Source: Smittium mucronatum (Eukaryota > Kickxellomycota > Harpellomycetes > Harpellales > Legeriomycetaceae). Taken from it: DNA of 18,732 bases. Positions 10,452 to 18,424 of this stretch are shown here, in pieces. A program made the position numbers and the translations under genes. The notes under the pieces are model-generated. The model saw only the letters and a program-made list of their open reading frames with translations. It did not search any database and was not told where the DNA came from. How positions within the stretch are numbered: position 1 is the stretch's first letter; the number at the start of each line of letters is the position of its first letter. The stretch is taken from NCBI GenBank assembly GCA_001953115.1, contig LSSL01007601.1, positions 1 through 18,732 on the forward strand, read 5' to 3'.

Positions 10452-11436
10452 GTTCTATTAAACTGGTTAAAATTTTAGTCTTATTCAATTTATACTGCGT
10501 TTTCAAAACTTTACTATATTTTTTGATTATTAAAGAAGGCTTTCAGCTAAATTTCGTATACATAAACTTTTTGAATACTAATAAGCATTATTATATTAGA
10601 GCTTTATATAAATATTAGCTGGTTTCCTGCATTTTTATCTTATTCGCTTATAATAAAAAATTTGTTGTAAATAATATTGGGATTCTTATTAGGCGGTAAA
10701 TTACTAAATGGAGCATTTTGAATTATTATTTGAGTGTGTATTTTAATTCAGATATACATTGTGTGGAGTGTTAAAAATACAAAGAAAAAATCCCTTATCC
10801 AAATTCAATTATGTTTTTAGGCTTTTTCTTAAAGAATAAAAGCATAATTATATATGTTTAAAAAAATTAAAACTGGTTTGATTGACTTAGAAACTAGGTC
10901 AGAATTAACTAGCAATCGTTTAAAATTAAAATTAATAATTAATAAGGGTATGAATGGAATATTTTCGTCTTTTTTGAATTATAGATTTTATCTATAATTT
11001 CCACAACTATTTATCGTGTGTTTTTTTTATCGGGTTTAATAAGCATAATTATAGCAGTTATGAAATAGAATTTCCCTCTCTTAAAAAATTGTACTTTTTT
11101 ACTTTAAACCCATAAACATATTCGGATTCTAAACATAATATTATAAGTTAAAATTCTGGGAAATATACAGTATTATTTGTGTTAATGTGTTAATGATGAA
11201 ATTAAGGTTTAATGTTAAATTCATAAAAAACAACCACAATCCAACCAGAAACAATATAACTATACTCTGCATCCAAAAATTTAGAATTTCATCTTTATTT
11301 TTTTAAACTAAAGCTAAAAATTAATATCTGTTTATATTTGAAAAAGATGATAAGAAAACTTTCCAGTTGATCACTGAATCAAAAACTATGATATTGGTGC
11401 TTTAGTGTAATAAAATTCAAAGCGTTATCTTTAATG

Positions 11437-11625
11437 AGCCACTTGTCAGTTATCTTACGGCCATTCACACCAGAAAGCACCAAATCTCGTCCGATCTTTG
11501 AAGTTAAGCTGGTGATGGTGTCTTCAGTACTGTGGTGGGGGACCACACGGGAATACGACGTGCAGTAAGTCTTAAATATTATAAATAAAATTCCCTTTAA
11601 AAAAAAAAAAAAGCCACTTGTCAGT
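11437..11625 (+). mobile_element. Retroposed 5S rRNA element with poly(A) tail and 14-bp target duplication
   Basis: The 14-mer AGCCACTTGTCAGT is present at 11437-11450 and 11612-11625. Between them (11451-11611, 161 bases) lie a near-complete 5S rRNA, a tail of about 24 bases containing AATAAA, and an A-run ending right at the second repeat. This is the layout of a LINE-mobilised RNA copy: a 5S-headed SINE (SINE3 style) or a 5S transcript that gained a polyadenylated tail. The tail stretch TAAAATTCC is also the 3' end motif of the fragment at 5116-5178. The insertion lies inside the inverted-repeat pair 10290-12472, so it is younger than that structure. Confidence 0.8.
11453..11572 (+). rRNA. 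5S rRNA (retroposed copy)
   Basis: About 120 bases matching the eukaryotic 5S plan. CTTACGGCCAT at the 5' end pairs with GTAAG at the 3' end. The internal box A and flanks read TCGTCCGATCTTTGAAGTTA, and the box C region contains AGTACTGTGGTGGGGGACCA then CACGGGAATACGACGTGC. Relative to common fungal 5S, several C-to-T and G-to-A changes occur, but the pair TGTGGT with ACCACA keeps helix IV closed, so the RNA could still fold. Unlike a normal 5S gene there is no T-run just after the 3' end; the first run of six T is at 11627-11632, beyond the tail and the duplication. Pol III could start from the internal promoter but would give an extended RNA. It may be functional or a pseudogene; sequence alone does not decide. 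Confidence 0.85.
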
Positions 11626-11829
11626 ATTTTTTATAAAAAGTATAAATAAAGATGTTAAATCGGAATACGTACATTTTTTTTACCTTATCGTAGATTAGAC
11701 AGTTTTATTTGATACATCGAAAAAAAAAATTTAAGATAGATTTTTTAAAGATTATACTAAAAATATATCAAAATAAAAAGTTTCATAGAAAATAATGTTA
11801 TCCTTACTATAAAAATTTACCCTTCAGTT

Positions 11830-12135
11830 TACCGACTGCAAAAGGTTGTAAATGGGCTCAGTATACCAACCAAGAAACACCTCTCAGAGTTGCCTGAAGT
11901 AGGCTGGATATCTGAGGTTACTTGAATTCATCGATTAAGCTTAATCTCTATAGAAAAGGTTAGTTAAAACTATCGATCTTTAGAGTAGAGTCCACTTTAA
12001 GGATCATTAAGGATAAAATCGTACGGAAATGTGGTATTGATCGAAATAGCTTATCTGAAAAAGAATTTAGACTTCCAGAACCACCTGAATGTCGAACTCC
12101 GAGCTTGTGCATCAAACAATGCAAGAAAATGTAGT
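11830..12135 (+). pseudogene. Coding-like remnant, unrecognised
   Basis: This patch is less AT-rich than its surroundings and its plus-strand frames read like protein in two blocks: KVVNGLSIPTKKHLSELPEV with GWISEVT, then, after stops, RVESTLRIIKDKIVRKCGID with RNSLSEKEFRLPEPPECRT and a TAG after CIKQCKKM. The second block is open for about 55 codons. I do not recognise the family. Since it sits between the inverted arms, it could be the decayed cargo or transposase of that structure, or an exon relic of a host gene. No start codon or splice pair links the blocks convincingly. Confidence 0.3.
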
Positions 12136-12309
12136 TAACGACTTTTTCATCCTAATTGGAGATGGTTTTCAACTTACTTTCTCTACTCTGAACCGCTTTT
12201 TTTTGTCTTCATTAAAGTCAAAAAAAAATACCACAACTGTGTGAGAAATTATAGTGTAGTGTGCTTCAAAAATTACACCAACATAGCCCCTAAAACACGC
12301 AAAGCTAAA

Positions 12310-12472
12310 AAATGGCGCTCTTTTGTTAAAATCGGAAGCGAATAAATAAAGAGATGTGGTTAATCAAACAAAATATTGTTTATCTAATTAATGATTTTCT
12401 TTCTAATAATACGAATATACGTTTCTATTCGCTAGATGGCTAAATACGCTGTTTTATTTTGACCGTTTTTGC
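12310..12472 (-). repeat. Right arm of the long inverted repeat
   Basis: Reverse-complement partner of 10290-10451. The plus strand runs from ATGGCGCTCTTTTGTT to GACCGTTTTTGC. Similarity fades outside this interval on both sides, so exact transposon ends were not defined and no target duplication was found. Confidence 0.7.
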
Positions 12473-13214
12473 AATTATTTTCAAAAAATTGGTTATTTTT
12501 CAATTTGCTTAAAAAATCATATTCTTGAATCGCTCTTTTTACACGCTTTCTTTTTTCCATAAAAGAACAAAAAGTTATATATATTTATTTCCCATTTCCA
12601 TATATTTTAACTAATCCATGCACAGTGGACATTGAAATTTTAATTTCAAGATATAGCTTACCAATCGTTTTTCCATCCTCGATTTTAATCAAAAAATGGA
12701 TAAAAGATCTCTTATAATATAGGGTCTTTTTTTGTTTTTCTGGAAGCTTCCAGAAGAATTATCACAATATCTTATGTCTTTTTTGAGCTATGGTTTGATA
12801 TAATGCTAGAGGATTCATCTAGCTCATATTCTGCATCCGATTATTTCATGTAATTTTTTTAAAAAAATAATCATTAAAGCTTTACTAATTTTTTAAAATT
12901 TAATTACACAAAAGTAAAAAATTCATCGCCCGATATTGTTTTATATTCTATTTCTATAATCATTATTACCTTAATTTTTTCATACTATTTTTAATTTAAT
13001 ACAGCCGTCTTAGTTTCTTTCTTTTTTTCACATTTCGGATGCTTTATTTGATGCGAATTAATTATCCCAAGCCTTTTCATTTTGATTTAATTAGATTGTT
13101 CGATGAATACTCATATTCCCCAAAAACAATTTTAAGAGAAGTTTCTCTAGATGTACAATGTGATGTGATTAAAAAAACGCAATAAAAATTTTCCAGAAGC
13201 AGAATATTGTAATT
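12473..13214. other. AT-rich spacer
   Basis: Nothing recognised: no coding frame, RNA gene or clear repeat. Confidence 0.4.
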
Positions 13215-13460
13215 CAACAAAAACAATTTCCCACAGTCATGTAATACTATTACCCCAAAATTAAAAAAATTTCTCCCTATCAGTGAAATAATATGTCTCT
13301 AAAAATGAAAATAATCTCTCTCAATTTTGTAATAATATTCTCTAAAAATGAAAATAATCTCTCTCAATTTTGTAATAATATTCTCTAAAAATAAAATGTG
13401 ATTTTAAAATGAAAAAAACTTCCTCTATGGTGTAATAATGCGTCTCTATAATGAAAAGCC
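13215..13460. repeat. 43-bp tandem repeat array, about five degenerate units
   Basis: The motif TCTCTAAAAATGAAAATAA, followed by TCTCTCAATTTTGTAATAAT, begins at 13296 and again at 13339, an exact period of 43; a third start at 13382 is diverged. Weaker units can be followed to the left (CCCACAGTCATGTAATA and CTCCCTATCAGTGAAATA) and to the right (CCTCTATGGTGTAATAATG). The two central units are essentially identical while outer ones have decayed, the usual pattern of an array homogenised in the middle. It has no coding potential and lies about 0.75 kb upstream of the Mtf2-like gene. Confidence 0.8.
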
Positions 13461-13523
13461 CTGTAACTAAAAGCGTGGAAAAGTTAATAGATTCCATTTT
13501 ATTTGGCAAAATATGAAAATTTC

Positions 13524-13571
13524 ATTTGAGCCAGTGTTTTTTTTTTGTATCACGGAATTTGAGCTAGTGTT
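13524..13571 (-). mobile_element. Micro-insertion: 18-base poly(A) retroposed end with 15-bp target duplication
   Basis: ATTTGAGCCAGTGTT (13524-13538) and ATTTGAGCTAGTGTT (13557-13571) differ by one base and flank only 18 bases. On the minus strand the insert reads TCCGTGATAC followed by A-residues. The same end, with longer upstream sequence, forms the insertion at 5116-5178. Two unrelated target sites, each duplicated, with a common A-tailed end in between, are best explained by two target-primed insertions of one element, here cut short after about ten non-A bases. Confidence 0.72.
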
Positions 13572-13596
13572 CTTTCTATATTAATTTGCAATTCGA

Positions 13597-13963
13597 TTAA
13601 ATATAAATCAACCAATGGTTTACATTGATGAAAAAAAGTTTGGTATTGGTAAGGAATCTCCCATTGGGAATATGAAAAAAAGGATTACTCTGAATTATTC
13701 TAATCAATTGGCCCTCGTTATTTGAAAAGGATCCCTGATCGTTGATTTTATTTTTCCTATTTGGAATAAACCGCACAAAGGTTTGTTGATCTGTGGCTAT
13801 CATTTGATGCAAAATCTTATAAAAGCGTCAAGTATGAAATGCTCGGGTAAAATTTTCATTTATAATGACTTCACTATATGGGAGATTCTTTGACAGGCCA
13901 GACACCTTTTTATACAAAGCCTTGTAAACTAATTCATATAGTATACTATTGGATAAATTATCG
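13597..13963 (-). pseudogene. Decayed minus-strand reading frame, unrecognised
   Basis: One minus-strand frame is open from about 13963 to a TAA at 13597, apart from one TGA near 13835. It reads like protein: YDNLSNSILYELVYKALYKK, then VSGLSKNLPYSEVIINENF, then, after the TGA, RFYKILHQMIATDQQTFVRF, and later GQLIRIIQSNPFFHIPNGRF. A start MSNESKF lies in another frame just upstream, one shift away. About 120 residues in total. Composition differs from the AT-rich spacer, suggesting real coding ancestry, perhaps a mobile-element protein, but I cannot name the family. Confidence 0.35.
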
Positions 13964-14198
13964 TAAATTTGCTTTCATTAGACATTTAACAATTATTATT
14001 TGCTATATTTTTTGAACGAATAAAAAACAACTATGGATAAATCAAAAAAATTATGTAAAAGAAAATAGGAAACTTATTAAAGTAAAACGTCTGGAATGCT
14101 AAAGAATCTACTAAATATATTTTTGATCCCTATGCGGCAAAAGCTCTCAAGATTTTGATGAAATAAGGACTTTGACTCCTTCAATTCAATATATAAAT

Positions 14199-15101
14199 AT
14201 GAAAATTAATTTCTTAGCTAGGTCAGTCCAATCTTCTATCAGATTATATCCCAAAAGCAGTTTAATATTCAGGGCACCGATCCAAATATTTGCCTTTAGA
14301 AAATACTCCTCCAAAAATGGAGTCGAAAATAAAAATTTATTCGATTTGACTATGGATCAAATTAATAGTGCCAAAATAAGCCAAGATTTGAACAAGAGCT
14401 CTGCTATCAGTAGGAAAGGTCAACGAAAAAAAACAAACGTCGATTATGATAAGATTAATGAGATATATAGTGTCGATGAGATGCTTTTGGAGGATGAAGG
14501 AGAAGAAGAACCTGAAGCTAGCCATATCTTTGTAAACAGCAACAAAGAAGACTCAATAGAAGAATACATAAGATCTAAAGACAGGGAGCAGCTGCTTCTA
14601 GAACAACTTTACGCATGCCAAAACATTATTCAACTTTCCGATTTTGTTTACTTTACCCTGTTCTCTAACACAGGGAAAGTTTCTTTGAGCAAAAAAAAGA
14701 AAAATTTACTGGGACAACCTCGGCTTCAATTAAAAGTTGAATTGACCTCATCATTATTATCTCAAACAATAAAATCTGCTTGCAAAATGCGTTGTATTGA
14801 TTTAGCTTATTTCATTTACAGAAAGACTTCAAACTTGCCTTTAGAAGATAGACTTAGGGCTCTTGAGGCGGATTTCTACTGTGAGCTTATTAAAGGTATC
14901 TGGAATATAACTCGGGATATCCAAATGATAGAAAACCTTAGCGTGGAACTTATATCCTGTGGCCTACAAGCTAACGAGGAGCTTGTTAACTTTCTGAGAT
15001 ATATTTCTGGCGAACTTTCCAGAACAGAGAGCCGTAAAAATTTTGATAGCCAAATTTTATCATCTATACTTGCTAGTGAAGATATAGATAGAAGCATTTA
15101 A
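14199..15101 (+). CDS. Probable Mtf2-like mitochondrial protein
   Basis: A single-exon frame of 300 residues. I chose the ATG at 14199 because it puts a mitochondrial-type presequence at the N-terminus: residues 1-40 are rich in Arg, Ser and Ile with no acid (MKINFLARSVQSSIRLY, ending near FRKYSS). Residues 85-125 are acidic (LEDEGEEEPEAS) and probably disordered. Residues 125-275 are helical: after a REQLLLEQLYACQNI helix comes the block QTIKSACKMRCIDLAYFIYR, then FYCELIKGIWNITRDIQMIE and LSVELISCGLQANEELVNFL. This resembles the C-terminal domain of fungal Mtf2/Nam1, a protein that couples mitochondrial RNA polymerase to RNA processing and translation: paired PPR-like helices with a conserved YNELLxxxW-type segment. 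The match is from memory and moderate. The gene converges with the zinc-knuckle gene, 174 bases between stops, and AATAAA-like signals follow at 15140-15150. Another PPR-like mitochondrial protein is the alternative. Confidence 0.7.
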   Translation: MKINFLARSVQSSIRLYPKSSLIFRAPIQIFAFRKYSSKNGVENKNLFDLTMDQINSAKISQDLNKSSAISRKGQRKKTNVDYDKINEIYSVDEMLLEDEGEEEPEASHIFVNSNKEDSIEEYIRSKDREQLLLEQLYACQNIIQLSDFVYFTLFSNTGKVSLSKKKKNLLGQPRLQLKVELTSSLLSQTIKSACKMRCIDLAYFIYRKTSNLPLEDRLRALEADFYCELIKGIWNITRDIQMIENLSVELISCGLQANEELVNFLRYISGELSRTESRKNFDSQILSSILASEDIDRSI

Positions 15102-15275
15102 AACCAAAAATAGATTAGAATTAATATATGTACATCTAATACGAAAATAAAAAATAGAAAAGAAACAAAACAAAACAAAAATTATGGCAGAGTAAGGGAA
15201 ATAAGGAATAATTTGTAGGGTAGAGATGCAGAGGTTCAAATGGCCAGGAAAATATATTTGCAAAGCGGGAAATTT

Positions 15276-16225
15276 TCAAAATTTGACGACCTTTTTAGTG
15301 GATGACTTTTCTCTTTGAAGCTTTTTTTCATTTTTATCTTTTTGGATATTCTTTAAGGCAATAAATACGTCATCGTCATCACCACCATGGGTTAAGTCAA
15401 CCTTGCCTAGATAACTGAATGATTCCTTGTTACTGGTAGGTTTACAATCTCTGGCAAGATGAGAAACAGACCCGCAGAACTTGCATGAACCGCCATTTGG
15501 ATACACACCTTTCTGGTTTTGAGGGCATTTCGAAGAAAGATGACCGGTCTTGTTGCAAATGAAACAAGTGGCAAAGGGAAATGCTAAAATTAAATATGGG
15601 AAATAATAAGAGAGGATATTCTAGGTTGTTAATAATGACAACTACGATCAAAGAATGTTAAAAGAAACAGTAAAATGAGACATACTTTTTCCAGGGGTGG
15701 GGCAGCTCTTGGTCGTGTGTTCATCAGAGCCGCAATGATAGCAAATTACCTGAATCTGTTTAGTGTCTTTGCAGTTTTTAAGGCTATGTCCGGACTTTCT
15801 ACAGCCAAAGCAAGTCTATATTCAGTAAAAAGAAAAATCGAAAAATTAGCTATTTACGAGGATAAGTAAAAAATCGGAAAGGATTTGGATTTAAAAAGAT
15901 AGATAAAAATAAACTAACATGGAAAGTTATTGAAAGAAAAAAAAAGACACAAGGGTTACCATTTTCTTCTCAGAAGCTGGATTAAATCGTGATATTTTAG
16001 AGTATCCTGTAAAAAATCATTATTGTTTAGAAAAAGCTTTAAATTTTTAGTAAAAAAAATTAAAAAATCGTTACCCCTATCGATTTGCTCAAAATTATTT
16101 TGTCTCTTTTGAATTCTAGAGTTGCTATTTTGAGACAGCTCGGTCTTAGTTGGCATAAGAGGTTTAGATTCAAAATTCGAAGCCTCTAAATGAGTTTTTT
16201 TAACTTTCATTGTAGTACGAGTCAT
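15276..16225 (-). CDS. ZCCHC9: CCHC zinc-knuckle protein of the ZCCHC9 type, four exons
   Basis: Spliced from exons 16225-16075, 15960-16006, 15686-15815 and 15276-15583, giving 211 residues. Every intron is GT-AG: 68 bases (GTAACG to TTTACAG), 144 (GTAACC to AATATAG) and 102 (GTATGT to ATTTTAG). Four CX2CX4HX4C knuckles lie at residues 68-81, 91-104, 116-129 and 143-156, for example CFGCRKSGHSLKNC and CFICNKTGHLSSKC. The linker KGVYPNGGSCKFCGSVSHL and the extreme C-terminus KKVVKF are hallmarks of ZCCHC9 orthologues (human ends KVVNF), and the start MTR also agrees. The N-terminal part is shorter than in the human protein (271 residues). ZCCHC9 is a nuclear or nucleolar nucleic-acid-binding protein; its fungal role is less well known, and related knuckle proteins (Air1/Air2) serve the TRAMP complex. 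Exon 1 lacks homology support beyond the start, so it is the least certain part. Confidence 0.88.
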
Positions 16226-17100
16226 AATATAAATAATCGGCTTTACGAGAATAGCGGGGTGAATTAGCTAGATAAAAAAGTGATATTGAATTGAGTTGAT
16301 ATATTAAAAAGAGGCCAAGTATAGGACAAATACAATAATTTAAGCTTGCATAAAAAATAGTTTCAAAAATCTTTTCTTTCCATAATAACAAAAATTCTAA
16401 AACTCAGAAAAAATATTATCCTAATAGCCACTAACTTGGTTCTAATTAACTGGGGATCTACAAGCCCTAAGGTAGAAAAATCCAATTCCTTTGGCTCAGA
16501 CCCTTGCAACTCGTATAAAAAACACCAAATCATTATTTTAGTCTAAAAGATGCTGTGGTATTAATTGGATTCTAGAAATTTATTATTTATTTAAAGATTG
16601 TAATTTAGATAAATTTAGAGATTTTTTTTTAAAATAGCCAATTATTTTCAGTCTTCTAATTTTCTTTTTTTGTGAAAAGAACTAGGATAATAATAATTAC
16701 TTTCCCAAGTTCATTTAGCTGGTGCTTAAAATAGAAATATGTATTAATTACAGTATGCCAATAAAATTGAGTAATAAAAAGTATTAATTACAAACCCAAT
16801 CTGATATTATTGACTATGATCTATTGAAAGCCCTAACTTATCCAGTATTAGTGAAGCAAAATAACTAATCTAATATTTCTGCACAAAAAACACAACCAAC
16901 AAATCATCACGTTTCTATAAACCCATTGGATAAATAAATTTAAATAATTTCCACACAAATGGTTGGAAAATGTTATCTCGCAAAAAGAAAAAGAAATAAT
17001 CATTTGGCCAAATAAAAAAGTTACAATTTTAGCTCTGAGACAACAATAGGTTAAACTGTAACAGGGTTTGGGTTATTTGCTTTAATTTTGAACAAATTCA
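16226..17100. other. AT-rich intergenic region, left half of the divergent spacer
   Basis: Upstream of the zinc-knuckle gene. No coding frame is supported. The 12-mer GTATTAATTACA occurs twice 41 bases apart (near 16741 and 16782), and a related TATTAATTGC lies near 17167. Promoters of both divergent genes must lie in 16226-17601, but no definite TATA or ribosomal-protein element is seen. Confidence 0.4.
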
Positions 17101-17164
17101 CATTATATTGGCTGAATTGTATAAATTACAAAATCGAAATTTTATAAATTTAGCCAATATAATG
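17101..17164. repeat. Small inverted repeat, MITE-like
   Basis: CATTATATTGGCT (17101-17113) is exactly inverted at 17152-17164 (AGCCAATATAATG). Inside the arms a further imperfect match (ATAAATT and AATTTAT) extends the stem. The total is 64 bases, with no target duplication at the edges, so it is either a hairpin-forming regulatory palindrome or a very small relic of a DNA element. Confidence 0.5.
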
Positions 17165-17601
17165 AGTATTAATTGCTTGCATCAATAGATCTAAACCAAA
17201 GTTTGTATTATTTTTTTTAGTCGTATAATTGGTGTGATTAGGTAATTAGTAAGCTAAAGTAATTGAAATGTACAAATGGCATCCCATACATATTAATTTC
17301 TTGTAGGGACTAATGATTAGTTTGTGAACTATAATTATAAAGCCAATTATATAACCGAAAACTAAAAGGTTAAATCAACCAATAAATGGGTATATGAAAT
17401 ATTGAATAGACATAAAAAATTTTACGCGAAATATTGGATTCGATCATTCAGTAATTTTTGAGTTTTTAATAATCATTCAAAAAAAACTTCGAATCCCCTC
17501 TTATCATCTGCAAGTAAATTAGTGTTGAAGCTAGTTGTTCTCGATTCTGAGTTAAATTTTACTTCTCGCAATACACTTTAATTACTCGATTTTCCGATAA
17601 C
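17165..17601. other. Upstream region of RPP1
   Basis: AT-rich, no coding signal. The last 60 bases before the ATG are relatively rich in TCTCG, TTCTCG and CTTTAATTACTCG motifs and may hold the transcription start. No element could be named with confidence. Confidence 0.35.
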
Positions 17602-18018
17602 ATGTCCGTTTCAGAAAAAGCCATCACCTACGCCACCCTCATCTTGGCCGACGACAACGTCGAAATTAATGTAAGTTATTTTATCTCGATGTTACCTATT
17701 TACTTATAATTTAGCTGATTTTAAAACGTTCAAATTCATTTCGTATGTCTAAACGATTAGGCTGACAACTTGCAAACCATCATCAACGCTGCTAATGTTC
17801 ACGTTGAATCCATTTATTTCTCTTTGTTCGCCAAGGCTTTGGCTGGACGTGACGTCAGTGAAATGTTGATGAACGTCGGTACCGCTTCTGCTGCTGCCCC
17901 AGTTGCTGGTGGTGCTGCTTCTTCTGATGCCCCTGCTGCTGACGCTCCTGCTGCTGAAGCCGCTGAAGAGGAGGCTGAAGAGTCCGATGACGATATGGGT
18001 TTCGGTCTATTTGATTAA
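17602..18018 (+). CDS. RPP1: 60S acidic ribosomal protein P1, two exons
   Basis: Exons 17602-17670 and 17761-18018 give 108 residues, the normal length for P1. The intron (17671-17760, 90 bases) has GTAAGT and ATTAG ends in phase 0. Exon 1 encodes [20 protein letters not shown] and continues to EIN; exon 2 resumes with [20 protein letters not shown], then [15 protein letters not shown]. This is the P1 helical dimerisation domain. An Ala/Pro/Gly hinge covers about residues 65-90. The tail [12 protein letters not shown] is the universal P-protein C-terminus that binds elongation factors. P1 pairs with P2 on P0 in the ribosomal stalk and drives GTPase activation by eEF1A and eEF2. Codon use is richer in C-ending codons (GCC, GAC, AAC) than the neighbouring genes, typical of high expression. 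The SDD acidic serine is a known phosphorylation site in the family. Confidence 0.97.
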
Positions 18019-18041
18019 ATATCCTAATGCTCTGTCTCATA

Positions 18042-18047
18042 AATAAA
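18042..18047 (+). terminator. Polyadenylation signal of RPP1
   Basis: AATAAA lies 24 bases after the RPP1 stop codon and is followed by a T-rich stretch (TTATTTGTCTATTT), a compact arrangement usual for fungal ribosomal-protein genes. Confidence 0.5.
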
Positions 18048-18186
18048 AAACCCCTTATTTGTCTATTTACCTAATTATTTTATACACCATTAGTTTGTGT
18101 TATTTTCTCTTGAATTATATTCGGTCTCTGTGTTCGGTATTAAGAATTTTTTAACGTTTAGTTTATCGAGGAAAGCTTCCAAAAAA

Positions 18187-18424
18187 CTCTCACTCTTCTC
18201 TAAGCTTTTATATTTGAAGAGCCAATAGAATCTCAGAAAAACCACAACACCAAAAGTTAACTCCCCAGCTACATTGCCGCTTATGGGCAAGATAGCCAAG
18301 CACGGCACCGTTACCGAAGTCGTTAATGCAGTAACAATCCATAACTCAAGTATGGATTGCCCCCCCCCCCTCTCTCTTCTCTAAGCTTTCATTTTTCAGG
18401 AGCCAATAGAATTGCGAGAAATCG
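18187..18424 (+). repeat. Direct duplication of a 55-base block, offset 181
   Basis: The block 18187-18241 and the block 18370-18424 align without gaps at an offset of 181 bases. They share TTCTCTAAGCTTT and GAGCCAATAGAAT. Beyond the blocks weaker similarity continues, with CCACAA, CCCAG and TACA in the same order. The second copy sits at the start of the LINE-like frame and the first lacks that frame (a TAA follows EPIESQKNHNTKS). Either a segmental tandem duplication at the element's edge or two element fragments of different age. Confidence 0.65.
18335..18370. other. Hairpin followed by poly(C)
   Basis: CAATCCATA (18335-18343) is perfectly inverted as TATGGATTG (18351-18359) around a seven-base loop, and eleven C follow at once (18360-18370). 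A C-run this long is striking in such AT-rich DNA. It lies between the two copies of the duplicated block. Confidence 0.6.

Noticed and set aside
10256..10618. 120-codon open frame on the plus strand
   Set aside because: Rich in Ile, Lys, Phe and Leu as expected from AT-rich DNA, starts with a non-ATG codon and runs along the left inverted arm. The other arm does not preserve the frame.
14172..14198. Upstream TTG as start of the Mtf2-like protein
   Set aside because: TTG is not a usual start in fungi, and the ATG at 14199 gives a good mitochondrial presequence.
15675..15869. Plus-strand 64-codon frame
   Set aside because: It is antisense to exon 3 of the zinc-knuckle gene.
17855..18040. Minus-strand Gln-rich frame
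   Set aside because: It is the antisense of the Ala-rich hinge of P1.
18393..18400. Splice acceptor TTTTTCAG before the LINE-like frame
   Set aside because: No donor exon was identified and retroelement frames normally lack introns. The motif is part of the duplicated block.
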